Below are positions 24,919 through 34,066 of a stretch of DNA of 64,000 bases, one piece after another (the first letter of the stretch is position 1; every line of letters starts with the position of its first letter). The stretch is from CAILHX01 sp964511385 (GTDB lineage Bacteria; Pseudomonadota; Gammaproteobacteria; Burkholderiales; Methylophilaceae): positions 186,001 through 250,000 of the forward strand of contig CAZEFE010000001.1 in the NCBI GenBank assembly GCA_964511385.1, read 5' to 3'. A program made the translations under genes and the position numbers. A model generated the notes under the pieces. That model did no database searches. It saw only the letters and a program-made list of their open reading frames with translations, and had not been told where the DNA came from.

Positions 24919-25683
24919 TCAACTGATTTCCCGCCAGTCGAAACCATTCTCTTGGTCCGCAATGCCTATCCAAGATGTCTCGCATGCCAGTACGCTGCTT
25001 AGCGATTGCCTAGCAAGATCTGCGCGGTTGTTCTGTGCGCTGAGGTGTGCTGCCACGATATGCTGTAAATTACGGTTGTCCAGCCGCGAAAGCAGGGCGG
25101 CGGATGAGGCGTTGTCCAGATGCCCGAGGCGGCTGCTGATGCGCTCCTTGAGGGATTTGGGATAACTGCTGTTAAGCAGCATATCGAGATCATGGTTGCA
25201 TTCCAGCACCAGCCCTTGGCAGCCGGACAGCATCGATTCGATGTGCGGCGTTGATACGCCGGCATCCGTCAGCACCCCAAGACGGTGGGCACCGTCCCCT
25301 AATACGAATTGAACCGGTTCACGCGAGTCATGCGGCACAGGATAGGGTTGCACTTGCATGTCGCCAATGGCGAATTCAGTGTGGCTGTCGATGATGCGGA
25401 TGTCAGCCGTGGTGGTGAAACTGCCCAGCGCGGCCAGCGTGCCGTGGGTCAGGTAGAGCGGGAGGTTGAAACGCGCGGAAAGTCTCGTGGCCGAACCGAT
25501 ATGGTCATCATGTTCGTGCGTGACCAGTATCGCTGACAGTTGGCCGGCTTCCAGGCCAAGCCGTGCCAGCCTGGAAATGGTTTCGCGGACACTGAAGCCA
25601 CAATCCAGCAACACTGTCGTGTTGCCGGCTGTGGCTACCAGGCTGTTTCCTGCGCTACCGCTTCCCAGTGATGCGAAGCGCAT
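24919..25683 (-). CDS. MBL-fold metallo-hydrolase (YycJ/WalJ-like)
   Basis: The 254-aa protein starts MRFASLGSGSAGNS and has the metal motif THEHDDHIG (about residues 55-63), typical of the YycJ-like branch of the metallo-beta-lactamase fold. Members have been linked to nuclease activity, but substrate here is unknown. It starts seven bases downstream of bamC and is probably the last gene of dapA-bamC-MBL. Confidence 0.88.
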   Translation of the reverse strand: MRFASLGSGSAGNSLVATAGNTTVLLDCGFSVRETISRLARLGLEAGQLSAILVTHEHDDHIGSATRLSARFNLPLYLTHGTLAALGSFTTTADIRIIDSHTEFAIGDMQVQPYPVPHDSREPVQFVLGDGAHRLGVLTDAGVSTPHIESMLSGCQGLVLECNHDLDMLLNSSYPKSLKERISSRLGHLDNASSAALLSRLDNRNLQHIVAAHLSAQNNRADLARQSLSSVLACETSWIGIADQENGFDWREIS

Positions 25684-25690
25684 CAGGACG

Positions 25691-26944
25691 TTACTTCAGC
25701 TGTTCGTAAAGCATGGTCAGGATGCGGCTTGCCGTGCGTGAGGTATCCCGATTACCATCCTTGTCCACAACAACGACGGTAGTGATGTCGCCGCCACGGT
25801 CAAGACGGACGCGGTACTGGGCGGCCACTGCGGCTTTTTCCTTGTCGCTTTCCCAGAACTTCAGCTTGTCCACTACGCCTTTTTCTTCCTTTTTCGGCGC
25901 GGCTTCGGCCTGTTTGGGTTTTTCGTCGTCGTCACCCCAGAACTTCAGGGAGTCCAATACCCCTTTTTTCTCATCCTTGGGCTGATCTGCTTCAAGGTCG
26001 GAGTAGCGCACAAAAAACAGGCCCTTGGACCGGTCCCGGTCTTCCACCAGGAATCCTACACGGTCCAGTGCCAGCCCTACCCTGCGCCATGCCCGGTCAA
26101 ATGCGTCATTCAACGTCAAGGTGACTACGCCGTTTTTATCGGCGCTGGTGCTGGCGCGTTTCTCCTGCACCGGGTTGGCGATGATGTTGCGCGATTGTTT
26201 CTCGGCAACGCCGAGTTTAACCATCAGGCGGCGTAGCAGTTCAGCATCCAGTTCTTCCGCTTCCGAGCCATTCTTGTTTTTCTTGAAGTCCTCATTCTTG
26301 TAACCGTTCTCGATGTCGCCGTAGATGGTTTTGACCCGGACTTTGCCATCGTCGGTGACGTCGCTGATGGAGCGGTGGCTCATGTAGATTTCCGTGACAT
26401 CGTCGTCACTGCCGCGATCGATGCGGGTGCGGAATTTCTGGCGGTTCTTCAGCGCAGACAGTTTGTCCAGCCAGCCCTGGAATTTGTCCAGATAGTTGCC
26501 TTGCTCATCCTTGATGATGTCCGATGGGTCTACCCATTCGGTTTCCATCACCCCGGTCTGCAGGTTTTCCACGCGCACGGCAAACCCCAGCTCCGTCCAG
26601 AACTCACGGACGATGGGCCATACTTTTTCCGGCGCTGCAGGAACCACCAGCCAGCGTTGTGAACCGGCCTTTTCCAGTTTCACGCCCTCTGGCGAGGGCA
26701 GCAGTTTCTCTTCCGGCTGCTGGGTGGCTTGCCCCTGGGTGTAACTGGAATACGTGGTGCCGCCAGGCACCGAATACGTTTCATCGGTGGAGATGGAGGT
26801 CAGGTCAGGCGGGACTTCGAGCGGCTTGCCGCGACCGGCAGCTTTGTAGTCGGAGCTGTTGTCGATGAACGGGATGGAATCGCAGCCTGTGACCAGCGTA
26901 GCCAATACGGCGGAAATCAGGAGTTTCTGGGGGTTTTTAAGCAT
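25691..26944 (-). CDS. bamC: outer-membrane assembly lipoprotein BamC
   Basis: The start at 26944 gives 417 aa with a lipoprotein signal ending LVTGC (C21). The unstructured N-terminal stretch (about residues 25-90) is that which wraps BamD in E. coli, and two helix-grip domains follow. A lysine-rich insert with repeated LKFWGDDDEK and LKFWESDKEK lies between about residues 325 and 375. It belongs to the BAM complex. It follows dapA as in most proteobacteria. Confidence 0.9.
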   Translation of the reverse strand: MLKNPQKLLISAVLATLVTGCDSIPFIDNSSDYKAAGRGKPLEVPPDLTSISTDETYSVPGGTTYSSYTQGQATQQPEEKLLPSPEGVKLEKAGSQRWLVVPAAPEKVWPIVREFWTELGFAVRVENLQTGVMETEWVDPSDIIKDEQGNYLDKFQGWLDKLSALKNRQKFRTRIDRGSDDDVTEIYMSHRSISDVTDDGKVRVKTIYGDIENGYKNEDFKKNKNGSEAEELDAELLRRLMVKLGVAEKQSRNIIANPVQEKRASTSADKNGVVTLTLNDAFDRAWRRVGLALDRVGFLVEDRDRSKGLFFVRYSDLEADQPKDEKKGVLDSLKFWGDDDEKPKQAEAAPKKEEKGVVDKLKFWESDKEKAAVAAQYRVRLDRGGDITTVVVVDKDGNRDTSRTASRILTMLYEQLK

Positions 26945-26955
26945 TGTCACTCTCG

Positions 26956-27831
26956 TTAAAGTAAGCCGGCACTGCGCATGGCAGCGCGCAGGGTTTCGTG
27001 ATGTTGCTGGGAAAGTGGCGTCAATGGCAGACGCAAGCCTCCCTGAATACGCCCCAATTCCTGCAGTACCCACTTGACCGGGATGGGGTTGGGCTCGACA
27101 AACAGCGTTTGGTGCAGCCTGAACATGGTCTGGTTGGCAGCGCGGGCGCGGGATAGTTCCCCGTTCATCGCGGCAACGCACATTTCATGCATCAGCTTGG
27201 GCGTGACGTTGGCGGTGACGGAAATCACACCCTTGCCGCCCAGCAGCATCAGACTCAATGCGCTTGCGTCATCGCCGCTGTATACGGCAAAGTCGGCTGG
27301 CGCGCGCAGCAACAGGTCGGTTCCGCGTTCAATGCCGCCAGTGGCATCCTTGATACCAACAATGTTGCCGATTTGCGCCAGGCGCAGCGCGGTGTCGTTG
27401 CTCAGGTCGCAGCCGGTGCGTCCGGGAACGTTGTAGAGGATCTGCGGGATGTTGACGGCTTCGGCGACGGCCTTGAAGTGCTGATACAGCCCTTCCTGCG
27501 TCGGCTTGTTGTAGTACGGTGTGACCAGCAGGCAGGCATCTACGCCGATTTCCTTGGCGTGGACGGTCAGCTCAATGGCTTCTGCGGTTGAGTTGGCGCC
27601 GGTGCCGGCAATCACCGGAACGCGTCCGTTGGTGTGTTCCACCGCGGTGCGTACCAGCAGGCAGTGCTCCTCCACGTCTACCGTGGGGGACTCTCCCGTG
27701 GTGCCGACAATCACGATCCCATCGGTGCCCTGCTCGATGTGCCAGTCAATCAGCGCGCGCAGAGCGGGCAAATCAAGTGCGCCATCCGGAAGCATAGGTG
27801 TGACGATAGCGACTAGACTACCTGTTAGCAT
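26956..27831 (-). CDS. dapA: 4-hydroxy-tetrahydrodipicolinate synthase
   Basis: The 291-aa TIM-barrel lyase has the GTTGESPTV motif, YYNKPTQEG, and the Schiff-base lysine in GIKDATGG (near residue 161). It condenses pyruvate and aspartate semialdehyde in lysine and diaminopimelate synthesis. It is the first gene of the dapA-bamC-MBL group. The 218-bp spacer upstream is shared with a divergent gene and shows no riboswitch that I can recognise. Confidence 0.97.
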   Translation of the reverse strand: MLTGSLVAIVTPMLPDGALDLPALRALIDWHIEQGTDGIVIVGTTGESPTVDVEEHCLLVRTAVEHTNGRVPVIAGTGANSTAEAIELTVHAKEIGVDACLLVTPYYNKPTQEGLYQHFKAVAEAVNIPQILYNVPGRTGCDLSNDTALRLAQIGNIVGIKDATGGIERGTDLLLRAPADFAVYSGDDASALSLMLLGGKGVISVTANVTPKLMHEMCVAAMNGELSRARAANQTMFRLHQTLFVEPNPIPVKWVLQELGRIQGGLRLPLTPLSQQHHETLRAAMRSAGLL

Positions 27832-28049
27832 GATCCATACCAGTGTGTTAAATCCTTGGTATTTTACCCGAAACTATCAGGCTTTGCTGTCATGCGAAAT
27901 GCGAGTCCCGGCCGGCGCTGAAAGATTTGTTGACGGCTGGGTTAAAATGCCGCTGCTATGCACGCAATTAGCGGTTTCGGGCAGTTTTCATTTATCATAC
28001 GGCAAGCATAGACCATGGCAACCCGGCCAAGACACAGGACACTGCAATA

Positions 28050-28763
28050 ATGGCGATATCCAGCGCACCATTAAACAGCGATAGTATTGATACCCAGACA
28101 GCGCTACAGCGCAAGGGTAGCGTGCAGTCGCTGGCGGACGCCGCCAGCAAGACGGAAGGTAGTTACGTCACCCACATCAGTGCCGCCGGGCAGGCTATGC
28201 TGGCATTGGACAATTTCCAGACCTACACCGAAAAAATCCAGACCACCAGTTCTTTCCGTACGCCACGCTATTTGCAAAGCATGGTGGAAGGCGTGGTGGA
28301 TTCGCTGAATACCTTACGCGGCTGGCTATCGGCGGCGGCCAGCGTCAAGAGCCGGTACACCGCGAGCAGCGCCAAGACGCTGGAGGCGATCGACAAAGCG
28401 GTGACCAGTAATGAAGCCAATCTGGCCGCGTTAAAACGACTGGGCGTGGAGCGGAAAGCCGACGGCAGCTTTGCAGTCAATCCGGCGCAGGTCGTCAAAG
28501 CGTATGGCGACAATCCGGAGAATGCTTTTGCTACGGTGGTCGGTTTCGCCTCTTCGGTGAGCAAGGCGCCTGACGTGCAGCCGCTGACGCAGCGGCGCGA
28601 GGAAGAAAATGCGCGTGCCCAGAGTGCTCAGGCGCAACAGGAAGACGCTACCGTGACCATCGATTTCGCCCTGCAACAACGGCTGGCCGCGGCACTGGCC
28701 GAGGCGGGTGCGTTCTCTTCGCGCAAAGCGGTTTATCTGTACCAGACCGTAGAATCCATTTGA
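28050..28763 (+). CDS. hypothetical protein with FliD-like C-terminal segment
   Basis: The 237-aa soluble protein has no signal peptide and is rich in Ala, Ser and Gln. The segment about residues 125-170 (LKRLGVERKADGSFAVNPAQ onward, then DNPENAF) resembles the repeated GVxxxxDGxxxxNxxxxxxA pattern at the end of flagellar cap protein FliD, and the rest is helical. No flagellar genes are nearby. It is a lone gene, divergent from dapA and convergent with nadE. Function is not recognised. Confidence 0.65.
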   Translation: MAISSAPLNSDSIDTQTALQRKGSVQSLADAASKTEGSYVTHISAAGQAMLALDNFQTYTEKIQTTSSFRTPRYLQSMVEGVVDSLNTLRGWLSAAASVKSRYTASSAKTLEAIDKAVTSNEANLAALKRLGVERKADGSFAVNPAQVVKAYGDNPENAFATVVGFASSVSKAPDVQPLTQRREEENARAQSAQAQQEDATVTIDFALQQRLAAALAEAGAFSSRKAVYLYQTVESI

Positions 28764-28783
28764 GCTGCGGGCAGCCTGCGGCT

Positions 28784-30391
28784 CTACTCAAAGCTTGCCT
28801 TATACCCTGACGTAATCGGATAGCGCCTGTCCTTGCCAAAGCCGCGGTGCGTGATGCGCACCCCGACCGGCGCCTGGCGGCGTTTGTATTCATTGCGATC
28901 GATCAGGGCGATGACGCGTTTCACAGCATCGGCATCCAGACCGGTGCGGATGATTTCCAGCGGGCTGCAGTCATATTCCACATACAGTTCCATAATGGCA
29001 TCCAGCACTTCGTAGGGTGGCAGCGAGTCCTGGTCGGTCTGGTTGCTGCGCAGCTCGGCGGACGGCGCGCGCATAATAATGCGCTGCGGAATTACCGCGG
29101 ATTGTTGGTTGCGGTAATGCGCGAGCTGGTACACCAGCGTTTTCGGCACATCCTTGAGCACGGCGAAGCCGCCGGCCATGTCGCCGTACAACGTGGAATA
29201 ACCGACCCCCATTTCGCTTTTGTTGCCGGTGGTGAGCACGATACTGCCGAATTTGTTGGACAGCGCCATCAGCAAGGTGCCGCGGATGCGCGCCTGGAGG
29301 TTTTCTTCGGCCAGGTCCGGCGGCAAATCCTTGAAGTCGTCCTGCAGCGCCGCAAGGAACGACTGGAAAATGGGCTCGATCGCAATTTCGCTGTAGCGCA
29401 CCCCCAGCGCCTGCGCCATTTCGCGGGCGTCGAGCAGGCTGATCTCGGCGGTGTAGGGGGAGGGCATCATCACCGCACGTACTTTCTCCGCGCCCAGGGC
29501 ATCCACGGCGATGGCGAGGGTGAGCGCGGAATCTATGCCGCCGGAAAGTCCCAGCAGCACGCCGGGAAAGCCGTTCTTTTCGACATAGTCGCGTACACCC
29601 AGGCACAACGCTCGGTAAACGCTCGCTTCCAGCGGCAATTCGGCGGTTTTTTCGCCGGCGGCGGGCTGGTTGCCGCGAAACTCGACATAACTCAGTTTTT
29701 CTTCAAGCGCGGGCAATTGCTGGGTGATTTCGCCGTGCGTGTTCATCACGAAGCTGGCGCCATCAAACACCAGTTCATCCTGGCCGCCGACCAGATTGAC
29801 ATAAAGCACTGCCATGCCGGTTTGCATGACCCGTTCGCGAATGATTTCATGGCGCGAATGCTGCTTTTGCAGGTGGTAGGGCGAGGCGTTGAGCGCCAGC
29901 AATACTTCAGCGCCGGCCAGTCGCGCCTGCATCGCCGGTTCTGCTTCCCACACGTCGGCGCAGATGTTGACGCCAAACCTGATCCCCTCCAGATCGAAAA
30001 CCAGCGGCTCGGTGCCGGCCTCGAAATAGCGTTCTTCATCAAAGACGCTATGATTGGGCAATACATGCTTGAGATAGGTGGCCTGGATCCGGCCGTCGGC
30101 GATCAGCGAGGCGGCGTTGTAGCGGCTGTCCGCAATCTGGTGCGGGTGGCCCACCAGCAAGCTGATGTGGTGAGTCTGGCTGGCAATGTGCTGCAGAGCC
30201 TCGGCGCAAGCCTGGTTGAAATCGTCGCGCAGCAGCAGGTCTTCCGGCGGGTAGCCGGATAGCGCCAGTTCCGGCGTGACCAGCAGCGTTGCGCCCTTCT
30301 GGGATGCGGTTTGCGCGGCGTCCAGGATTCTTGCCGTGTTGCCGGCGATGTCGCCGACGACAAAATTGAGTTGGGAAATTGCGATCTTCAT
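28784..30391 (-). CDS. nadE: glutamine-dependent NAD+ synthetase
   Basis: The 535-residue two-domain enzyme has an N-terminal nitrilase-type amidase with the Glu-Lys-Cys triad (ELALSGYPPEDLL, LPNHSVFDEERYF, VNICADVWE) and a C-terminal NAD synthetase with P-loop LGLSGGIDSALT (about residues 280-291). It converts nicotinic acid adenine dinucleotide to NAD using glutamine nitrogen. It is last in a minus-strand group with the ankyrin gene and sucDC. Confidence 0.96.
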   Translation of the reverse strand: MKIAISQLNFVVGDIAGNTARILDAAQTASQKGATLLVTPELALSGYPPEDLLLRDDFNQACAEALQHIASQTHHISLLVGHPHQIADSRYNAASLIADGRIQATYLKHVLPNHSVFDEERYFEAGTEPLVFDLEGIRFGVNICADVWEAEPAMQARLAGAEVLLALNASPYHLQKQHSRHEIIRERVMQTGMAVLYVNLVGGQDELVFDGASFVMNTHGEITQQLPALEEKLSYVEFRGNQPAAGEKTAELPLEASVYRALCLGVRDYVEKNGFPGVLLGLSGGIDSALTLAIAVDALGAEKVRAVMMPSPYTAEISLLDAREMAQALGVRYSEIAIEPIFQSFLAALQDDFKDLPPDLAEENLQARIRGTLLMALSNKFGSIVLTTGNKSEMGVGYSTLYGDMAGGFAVLKDVPKTLVYQLAHYRNQQSAVIPQRIIMRAPSAELRSNQTDQDSLPPYEVLDAIMELYVEYDCSPLEIIRTGLDADAVKRVIALIDRNEYKRRQAPVGVRITHRGFGKDRRYPITSGYKASFE

Positions 30392-30410
30392 GACGCAATG
30401 TGCAAGCAGC

Positions 30411-31376
30411 CTAGTAAGAGCCGCCCGCCTCCTTGAGCACGCGCACGATTTCTGGCTGCTGTTTTTTCATGGCATACACCAGCGCGGTCAGTCCGTACTG
30501 GTCCTTGGCCTTGACGCTGGCGCCGTTGGCCAGCAGCAGCTTCACCATGGGTGCGGAACGGCTGTCCACGGCAAAATGCAGCAAAGGAGTATCTTCCGAA
30601 TCGCGGATGTTGACGTTGCTGCCGGCCTTGATCAGCAGTTCCGCGGCTTCCACCTTGCCTTCCTTGACGGCCCAGGTCAGCGCGGTCCAGTCGGTCTTGT
30701 CCGCGATGTCGGGTTTTGCGCCGCCTTCCAGCAGAGCCTGCAGGGCGGCGAGGTTGCCGCCTTTGGCAGCGAACATCAGCGCCGTCATGCCGAAGCGATC
30801 CTTGACGGTGCTGTCAGCGCCATTGTCCAGCAATACCTTGATGGTTTTTGCATCGCCATTTTTTGCCGCATACATCAGCACGCTGCGGCCATCGTCGCTT
30901 TTGGCATTGGCGGGGACGCCATGCTGGATCAGCAATTCCACCACTTCGCTGAAGCCGGAGGTGGCCGCCAGGCCAAGCGCGCTCCAGCCGGCCTCGTCGC
31001 GCGCGGTGGGGTCGGCGCCTTTGTCCAGCAGCACCTTGACCGTGGCAATGAAGTTTTTCTTCGCTGCAAACATCAGCGATGTCCATCCGGCGCTGTCCTT
31101 GGCGTTCACGTCCGCGCCCTTGTTGAGCAGCGCTTCGGCGACCAGTGCATTGCCTTTGCGCGCGGCATACATCAGTGCGGTGATGCCGTCCTTGTCCTTG
31201 GTGTTGGCGCTGACCCCGCTGTCCAGCATGGCGTTGACGGTAGCAAGGTCGCCTTTTGACGCAACCGTCAGCAGGTAGGGAACTTCCTCGTCCGCGAGTG
31301 AAATGATCGGGTTCAGCAGGAGTGCCGCGAGCAATATCCCGGCGAAACGGCTTGGCGATTTTGGCATGAGTGTCAT
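30411..31376 (-). CDS. secreted ankyrin-repeat protein
   Basis: The protein has 321 aa. A signal peptide (cleavage near SLA-DEE, about residue 28) is followed by eight or nine ankyrin units of 33 residues (DKDGITALMYAARKGNALVA, DSAGWTSLMFAAKKN and so on). It is therefore likely a periplasmic protein-binding scaffold. It lies 18 nt after sucD and before nadE on the same strand. The partner is unknown; a similar periplasmic ankyrin protein in Pseudomonas (AnkB) accompanies catalase, but no catalase is here. Confidence 0.85.
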   Translation of the reverse strand: MTLMPKSPSRFAGILLAALLLNPIISLADEEVPYLLTVASKGDLATVNAMLDSGVSANTKDKDGITALMYAARKGNALVAEALLNKGADVNAKDSAGWTSLMFAAKKNFIATVKVLLDKGADPTARDEAGWSALGLAATSGFSEVVELLIQHGVPANAKSDDGRSVLMYAAKNGDAKTIKVLLDNGADSTVKDRFGMTALMFAAKGGNLAALQALLEGGAKPDIADKTDWTALTWAVKEGKVEAAELLIKAGSNVNIRDSEDTPLLHFAVDSRSAPMVKLLLANGASVKAKDQYGLTALVYAMKKQQPEIVRVLKEAGGSY

Positions 31377-31394
31377 CCGTGAAGTTGCAACGCG

Positions 31395-32279
31395 TTATTT
31401 GCGCATCTGCGCGGCGATGGCCGCTTGTGCGGCTTCGCCCAGCCCGGCAGGCGAACTGGCAACAACCACGCCGGCCAGTTCCAGTGCGCGAATCTTGTCG
31501 GCAGCCTTGCCGCTACCCCCCGAAATAATCGCACCGGCGTGGCCCATGCGTTTGCCCGGGGGCGCCGTCTGTCCTGCAATATAACCGGCTACCGGTTTGG
31601 TGACATGCGATTTGATGTATTCAGCCGCGGCTTCTTCATCGGTGCCGCCGATTTCGCCGACCAGGATAATGGCTTCGGTTTCCGGGTCGGCTTCAAACAT
31701 TTCCAGACACTCGATGAAATTGAGCCCCTTGATCGGGTCGCCGCCGATGCCGACACAGGTGCTTTGCCCGAGGTTGAGTGCGGTGGTCTGGTGCACGGCT
31801 TCATAGGTCAGAGTGCCGGAGCGGGAAACGATACCCACCTTGCCGCGCAAATGGATGGAGCCCGGCATGATGCCGATCTTGCACTCGCCCGGGGTAATGA
31901 CGCCCGGGCAATTGGGGCCGACCAGCTTTGCACCGTTGGCCCTGAGCGCAGCCTTGACGTTGAGCATCTCCAGCACCGGAATGCCTTCGGTGATGCAGAC
32001 GATCAGCTGGATGCCGGCATCGGCAGCTTCCAGGATCGAATCGGCGGCAAATGCCGGCGGCACGTAAATGACGCTGGCATTTGCGCCGGTCGCCCGTACC
32101 GCGTCGCGCATGGTGTTGAATACCGGCAGCCCCAGATGCGTTTGCCCCCCCTTGCCCGGAGTGACGCCCCCCACCATTTTGGTGCCGTAAGCCGCGGCCT
32201 GTTCGGAATGGAATGTGCCCTGCTTGCCGGTGAAGCCCTGGCAGAGAACCTTTGTGTTATTGTTGACCAGTATGCTCAT
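31395..32279 (-). CDS. sucD: succinate-CoA ligase, alpha subunit
   Basis: The 294-aa protein has the N-terminal CoA-binding Rossmann fold (LCQGFTGKQGTFHSEQA) and the phosphohistidine site GHAGAIISGG near residue 245. Together with SucC it interconverts succinyl-CoA and succinate with substrate-level phosphorylation in the TCA cycle. It follows sucC by 18 nt. Confidence 0.97.
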   Translation of the reverse strand: MSILVNNNTKVLCQGFTGKQGTFHSEQAAAYGTKMVGGVTPGKGGQTHLGLPVFNTMRDAVRATGANASVIYVPPAFAADSILEAADAGIQLIVCITEGIPVLEMLNVKAALRANGAKLVGPNCPGVITPGECKIGIMPGSIHLRGKVGIVSRSGTLTYEAVHQTTALNLGQSTCVGIGGDPIKGLNFIECLEMFEADPETEAIILVGEIGGTDEEAAAEYIKSHVTKPVAGYIAGQTAPPGKRMGHAGAIISGGSGKAADKIRALELAGVVVASSPAGLGEAAQAAIAAQMRK

Positions 32280-32297
32280 GGGTATTCCTAGATGTTT

Positions 32298-33458
32298 CTA
32301 TGCAATTGCGGCTACGGCGCGCTGGGCAGCGTCCGTCAAGCCATCGGCGGAGATGATGGAGAGGCCGCTGTCACGCAGCATCTTCCGTCCCAGGTCTACG
32401 TTGGTGCCTTCCAGGCGAACAATGACCGGAATTTTGACGCCGACTTCCTTGACCGCGGTGATGATGCCTTCGGCGATGATGTCGCAACGCATGATGCCGC
32501 CGAAAATATTGACCAGCACCGCTTGCACGTTGCTGTCGGCGAGGATGATCTTGAACGCCTTGGCGACAGTTTCCGCCGTTGCGCCGCCGCCTACGTCCAG
32601 GAAATTGGCCGGCTGGCCGCCATGCAGCTTGATGATGTCCATGGTGGCCATGGCCAGGCCGGCGCCGTTCACCATGCAGCCGATATTGCCGCTCAAGGCA
32701 ATGTAGTTCAGCCCGGCAGCGTGGGCGTCTTCTTCCTTGGGGTCGTCCTGGCTCCAGTCGCGGCTTTCCGCCAGCGTCTTTTGCCGGTACAACGCATTGT
32801 CATCCACGCTCATTTTGCAATCCAGCGCCACCAGCGCGCCGCTGGCCGTGACCACCAGCGGGTTGATTTCCAGCAGCGACAAGTCGCTTTCCTTGAATAG
32901 CCGGAACAGTGCCTTGAGCATTTTGCTGAAGGCGCTGACCTGATCACCTGCCAGCCCCAGCGCAAACGCCAGGCAACGCGCTTGGTAATCCACCAGCCCG
33001 GTGAGAGGGTCACAGACTTCGCGCAGGATTTTTTCCGGCGAGGTGTGGGCGATTTCCTCGATTTCCATGCCTCCCGCCGCGGAAGCAATCACTACAATGC
33101 GTTCGGCGGAGCGATCCACCATCAGTGATAGATAGAGCTCACGGGCAATCGGCAGGGTTTCTTCCACCAGCAGCCGATGGACCGGCTGCCCGTCGGGCGC
33201 GTTCTGCTGAGTGACCAGTCGGCCGCCCAGCAACTGGGTGGCGAGGTTTTGCAGGCTTTCCAGCGACTGTACCACTTTCACGCCGCCGACTTTGCCGCGG
33301 CCGCCGGCGTGGATCTGCGCTTTGCCGACCCAGGCGGAACCGCCAAGTTCGCGGGCGGCGGCTACTGCTGCTTCGGCGGTATCCGCCACAATGCCTTTCG
33401 GCGTGGCGATGCCATATTTTTGCAATAGTTGTTTGGCTTGATACTCGTGCAAATTCAT
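32298..33458 (-). CDS. sucC: succinate-CoA ligase, beta subunit
   Basis: The 386-aa protein has an N-terminal ATP-grasp domain (MNLHEYQAKQLLQKYGI, then GGRGKVGGVK) and a C-terminal CoA-ligase domain with NIFGGIMRCD. It is the nucleotide-binding subunit of succinyl-CoA synthetase. It is the first gene of sucCD-ankyrin-nadE and is divergent from nuoA. Its 5' untranslated region contains several hairpins. Confidence 0.97.
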   Translation of the reverse strand: MNLHEYQAKQLLQKYGIATPKGIVADTAEAAVAAARELGGSAWVGKAQIHAGGRGKVGGVKVVQSLESLQNLATQLLGGRLVTQQNAPDGQPVHRLLVEETLPIARELYLSLMVDRSAERIVVIASAAGGMEIEEIAHTSPEKILREVCDPLTGLVDYQARCLAFALGLAGDQVSAFSKMLKALFRLFKESDLSLLEINPLVVTASGALVALDCKMSVDDNALYRQKTLAESRDWSQDDPKEEDAHAAGLNYIALSGNIGCMVNGAGLAMATMDIIKLHGGQPANFLDVGGGATAETVAKAFKIILADSNVQAVLVNIFGGIMRCDIIAEGIITAVKEVGVKIPVIVRLEGTNVDLGRKMLRDSGLSIISADGLTDAAQRAVAAIA

Positions 33459-33503
33459 GATGGTCTAAACCTGTTTTGATCTTGGGTGCGAAATTCAGGC
33501 TAA

Positions 33504-33596
33504 TTTTCGCCGAAAACCCTTTAATAAGCCAGCAAAAAGGCTAGGGTGAACGCGCCCCGATGAAAATCGGGAAACACGGCGGGAGGGCGTGCCGCC
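33504..33596. other. structured segment in the sucC-nuoA divergent spacer
   Basis: In fewer than 100 bases there are four short hairpins: TTTTCG-C-CGAAAA (33504-33516), AGCC/GGCT (33527-33542), CCCGAT-GAAA-ATCGGG with a GNRA tetraloop (33556-33571), and GGCGG/CCGCC (33578-33596). Lying upstream of sucC, it could be a leader RNA of sucC or a nuo-side regulatory region. No known riboswitch class fits. Confidence 0.4.
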
Positions 33597-33608
33597 TGAA
33601 GCCTCTGG

Positions 33609-33638
33609 TTGACCGCGGACGCGTCTATCCCGCATAAT
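33609..33638 (+). promoter_or_regulatory. promoter of the nuo operon
   Basis: TTGACC (33609-33614) and CATAAT (33633-33638) are separated by 18 bp, a good sigma70-type match 56 bp upstream of the nuoA ATG. It is the best promoter in the divergent spacer for the plus strand. Confidence 0.6.
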
Positions 33639-33693
33639 CCACGGGCTGATAGCAACGCCATATATTCTTGTTTTGGGGTAATCTCTCTCAGAT

Positions 33694-34050
33694 ATGCTGG
33701 AAAATTATTTTCCGATCCTGCTGTTTGTTCTCGTTGGTCTGGCCATCGGCGTGCTTCCTGTCGTGCTGGGCAGGATTGTCGCCCCCAGCCGCCCGGACAG
33801 CGAGAAAAATTCCCCATACGAGTGCGGCTTTGAAGCATTTGAAGATGCGCGCATGAAGTTTGACGTGCGTTATTATCTGGTGGCTATCCTGTTCATTTTG
33901 TTCGATCTTGAAATTGCCTTCCTGTTCCCCTGGGCAGTGGTGCTGAAAGAAATCGGCATGTTCGGCTTTGTTGCCATGCTGGTATTCCTCGGCATACTGG
34001 TGGTGGGTTTTGTCTATGAGTGGATGAAGGGGGCTCTGGAATGGGAATGA
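33694..34050 (+). CDS. nuoA: NADH-quinone oxidoreductase subunit A
   Basis: The 118-aa membrane protein has three helices and the conserved loop NSPYECGFEAFEDARMKFDVRY between helices 1 and 2, which contains the Cys of the subunit A/ND3 loop at the quinone-site interface. It is the first gene of an intact nuoA-N operon. A GGGG sequence lies further upstream than ideal for a ribosome binding site. Confidence 0.96.
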   Translation: MLENYFPILLFVLVGLAIGVLPVVLGRIVAPSRPDSEKNSPYECGFEAFEDARMKFDVRYYLVAILFILFDLEIAFLFPWAVVLKEIGMFGFVAMLVFLGILVVGFVYEWMKGALEWE

Positions 34051-34066
34051 TGCGCGAGGTCGCCGC

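Noticed and set aside
28847..30262. 471-codon plus-strand frame opposite nadE
   Set aside because: nadE has all its catalytic motifs on the minus strand; the opposite frame has no recognisable domain.
33543..33600. Possible cobalamin or other known riboswitch upstream of nuoA
   Set aside because: Isolated GGGAA-like bases occur, but the required conserved core and order of elements are missing.
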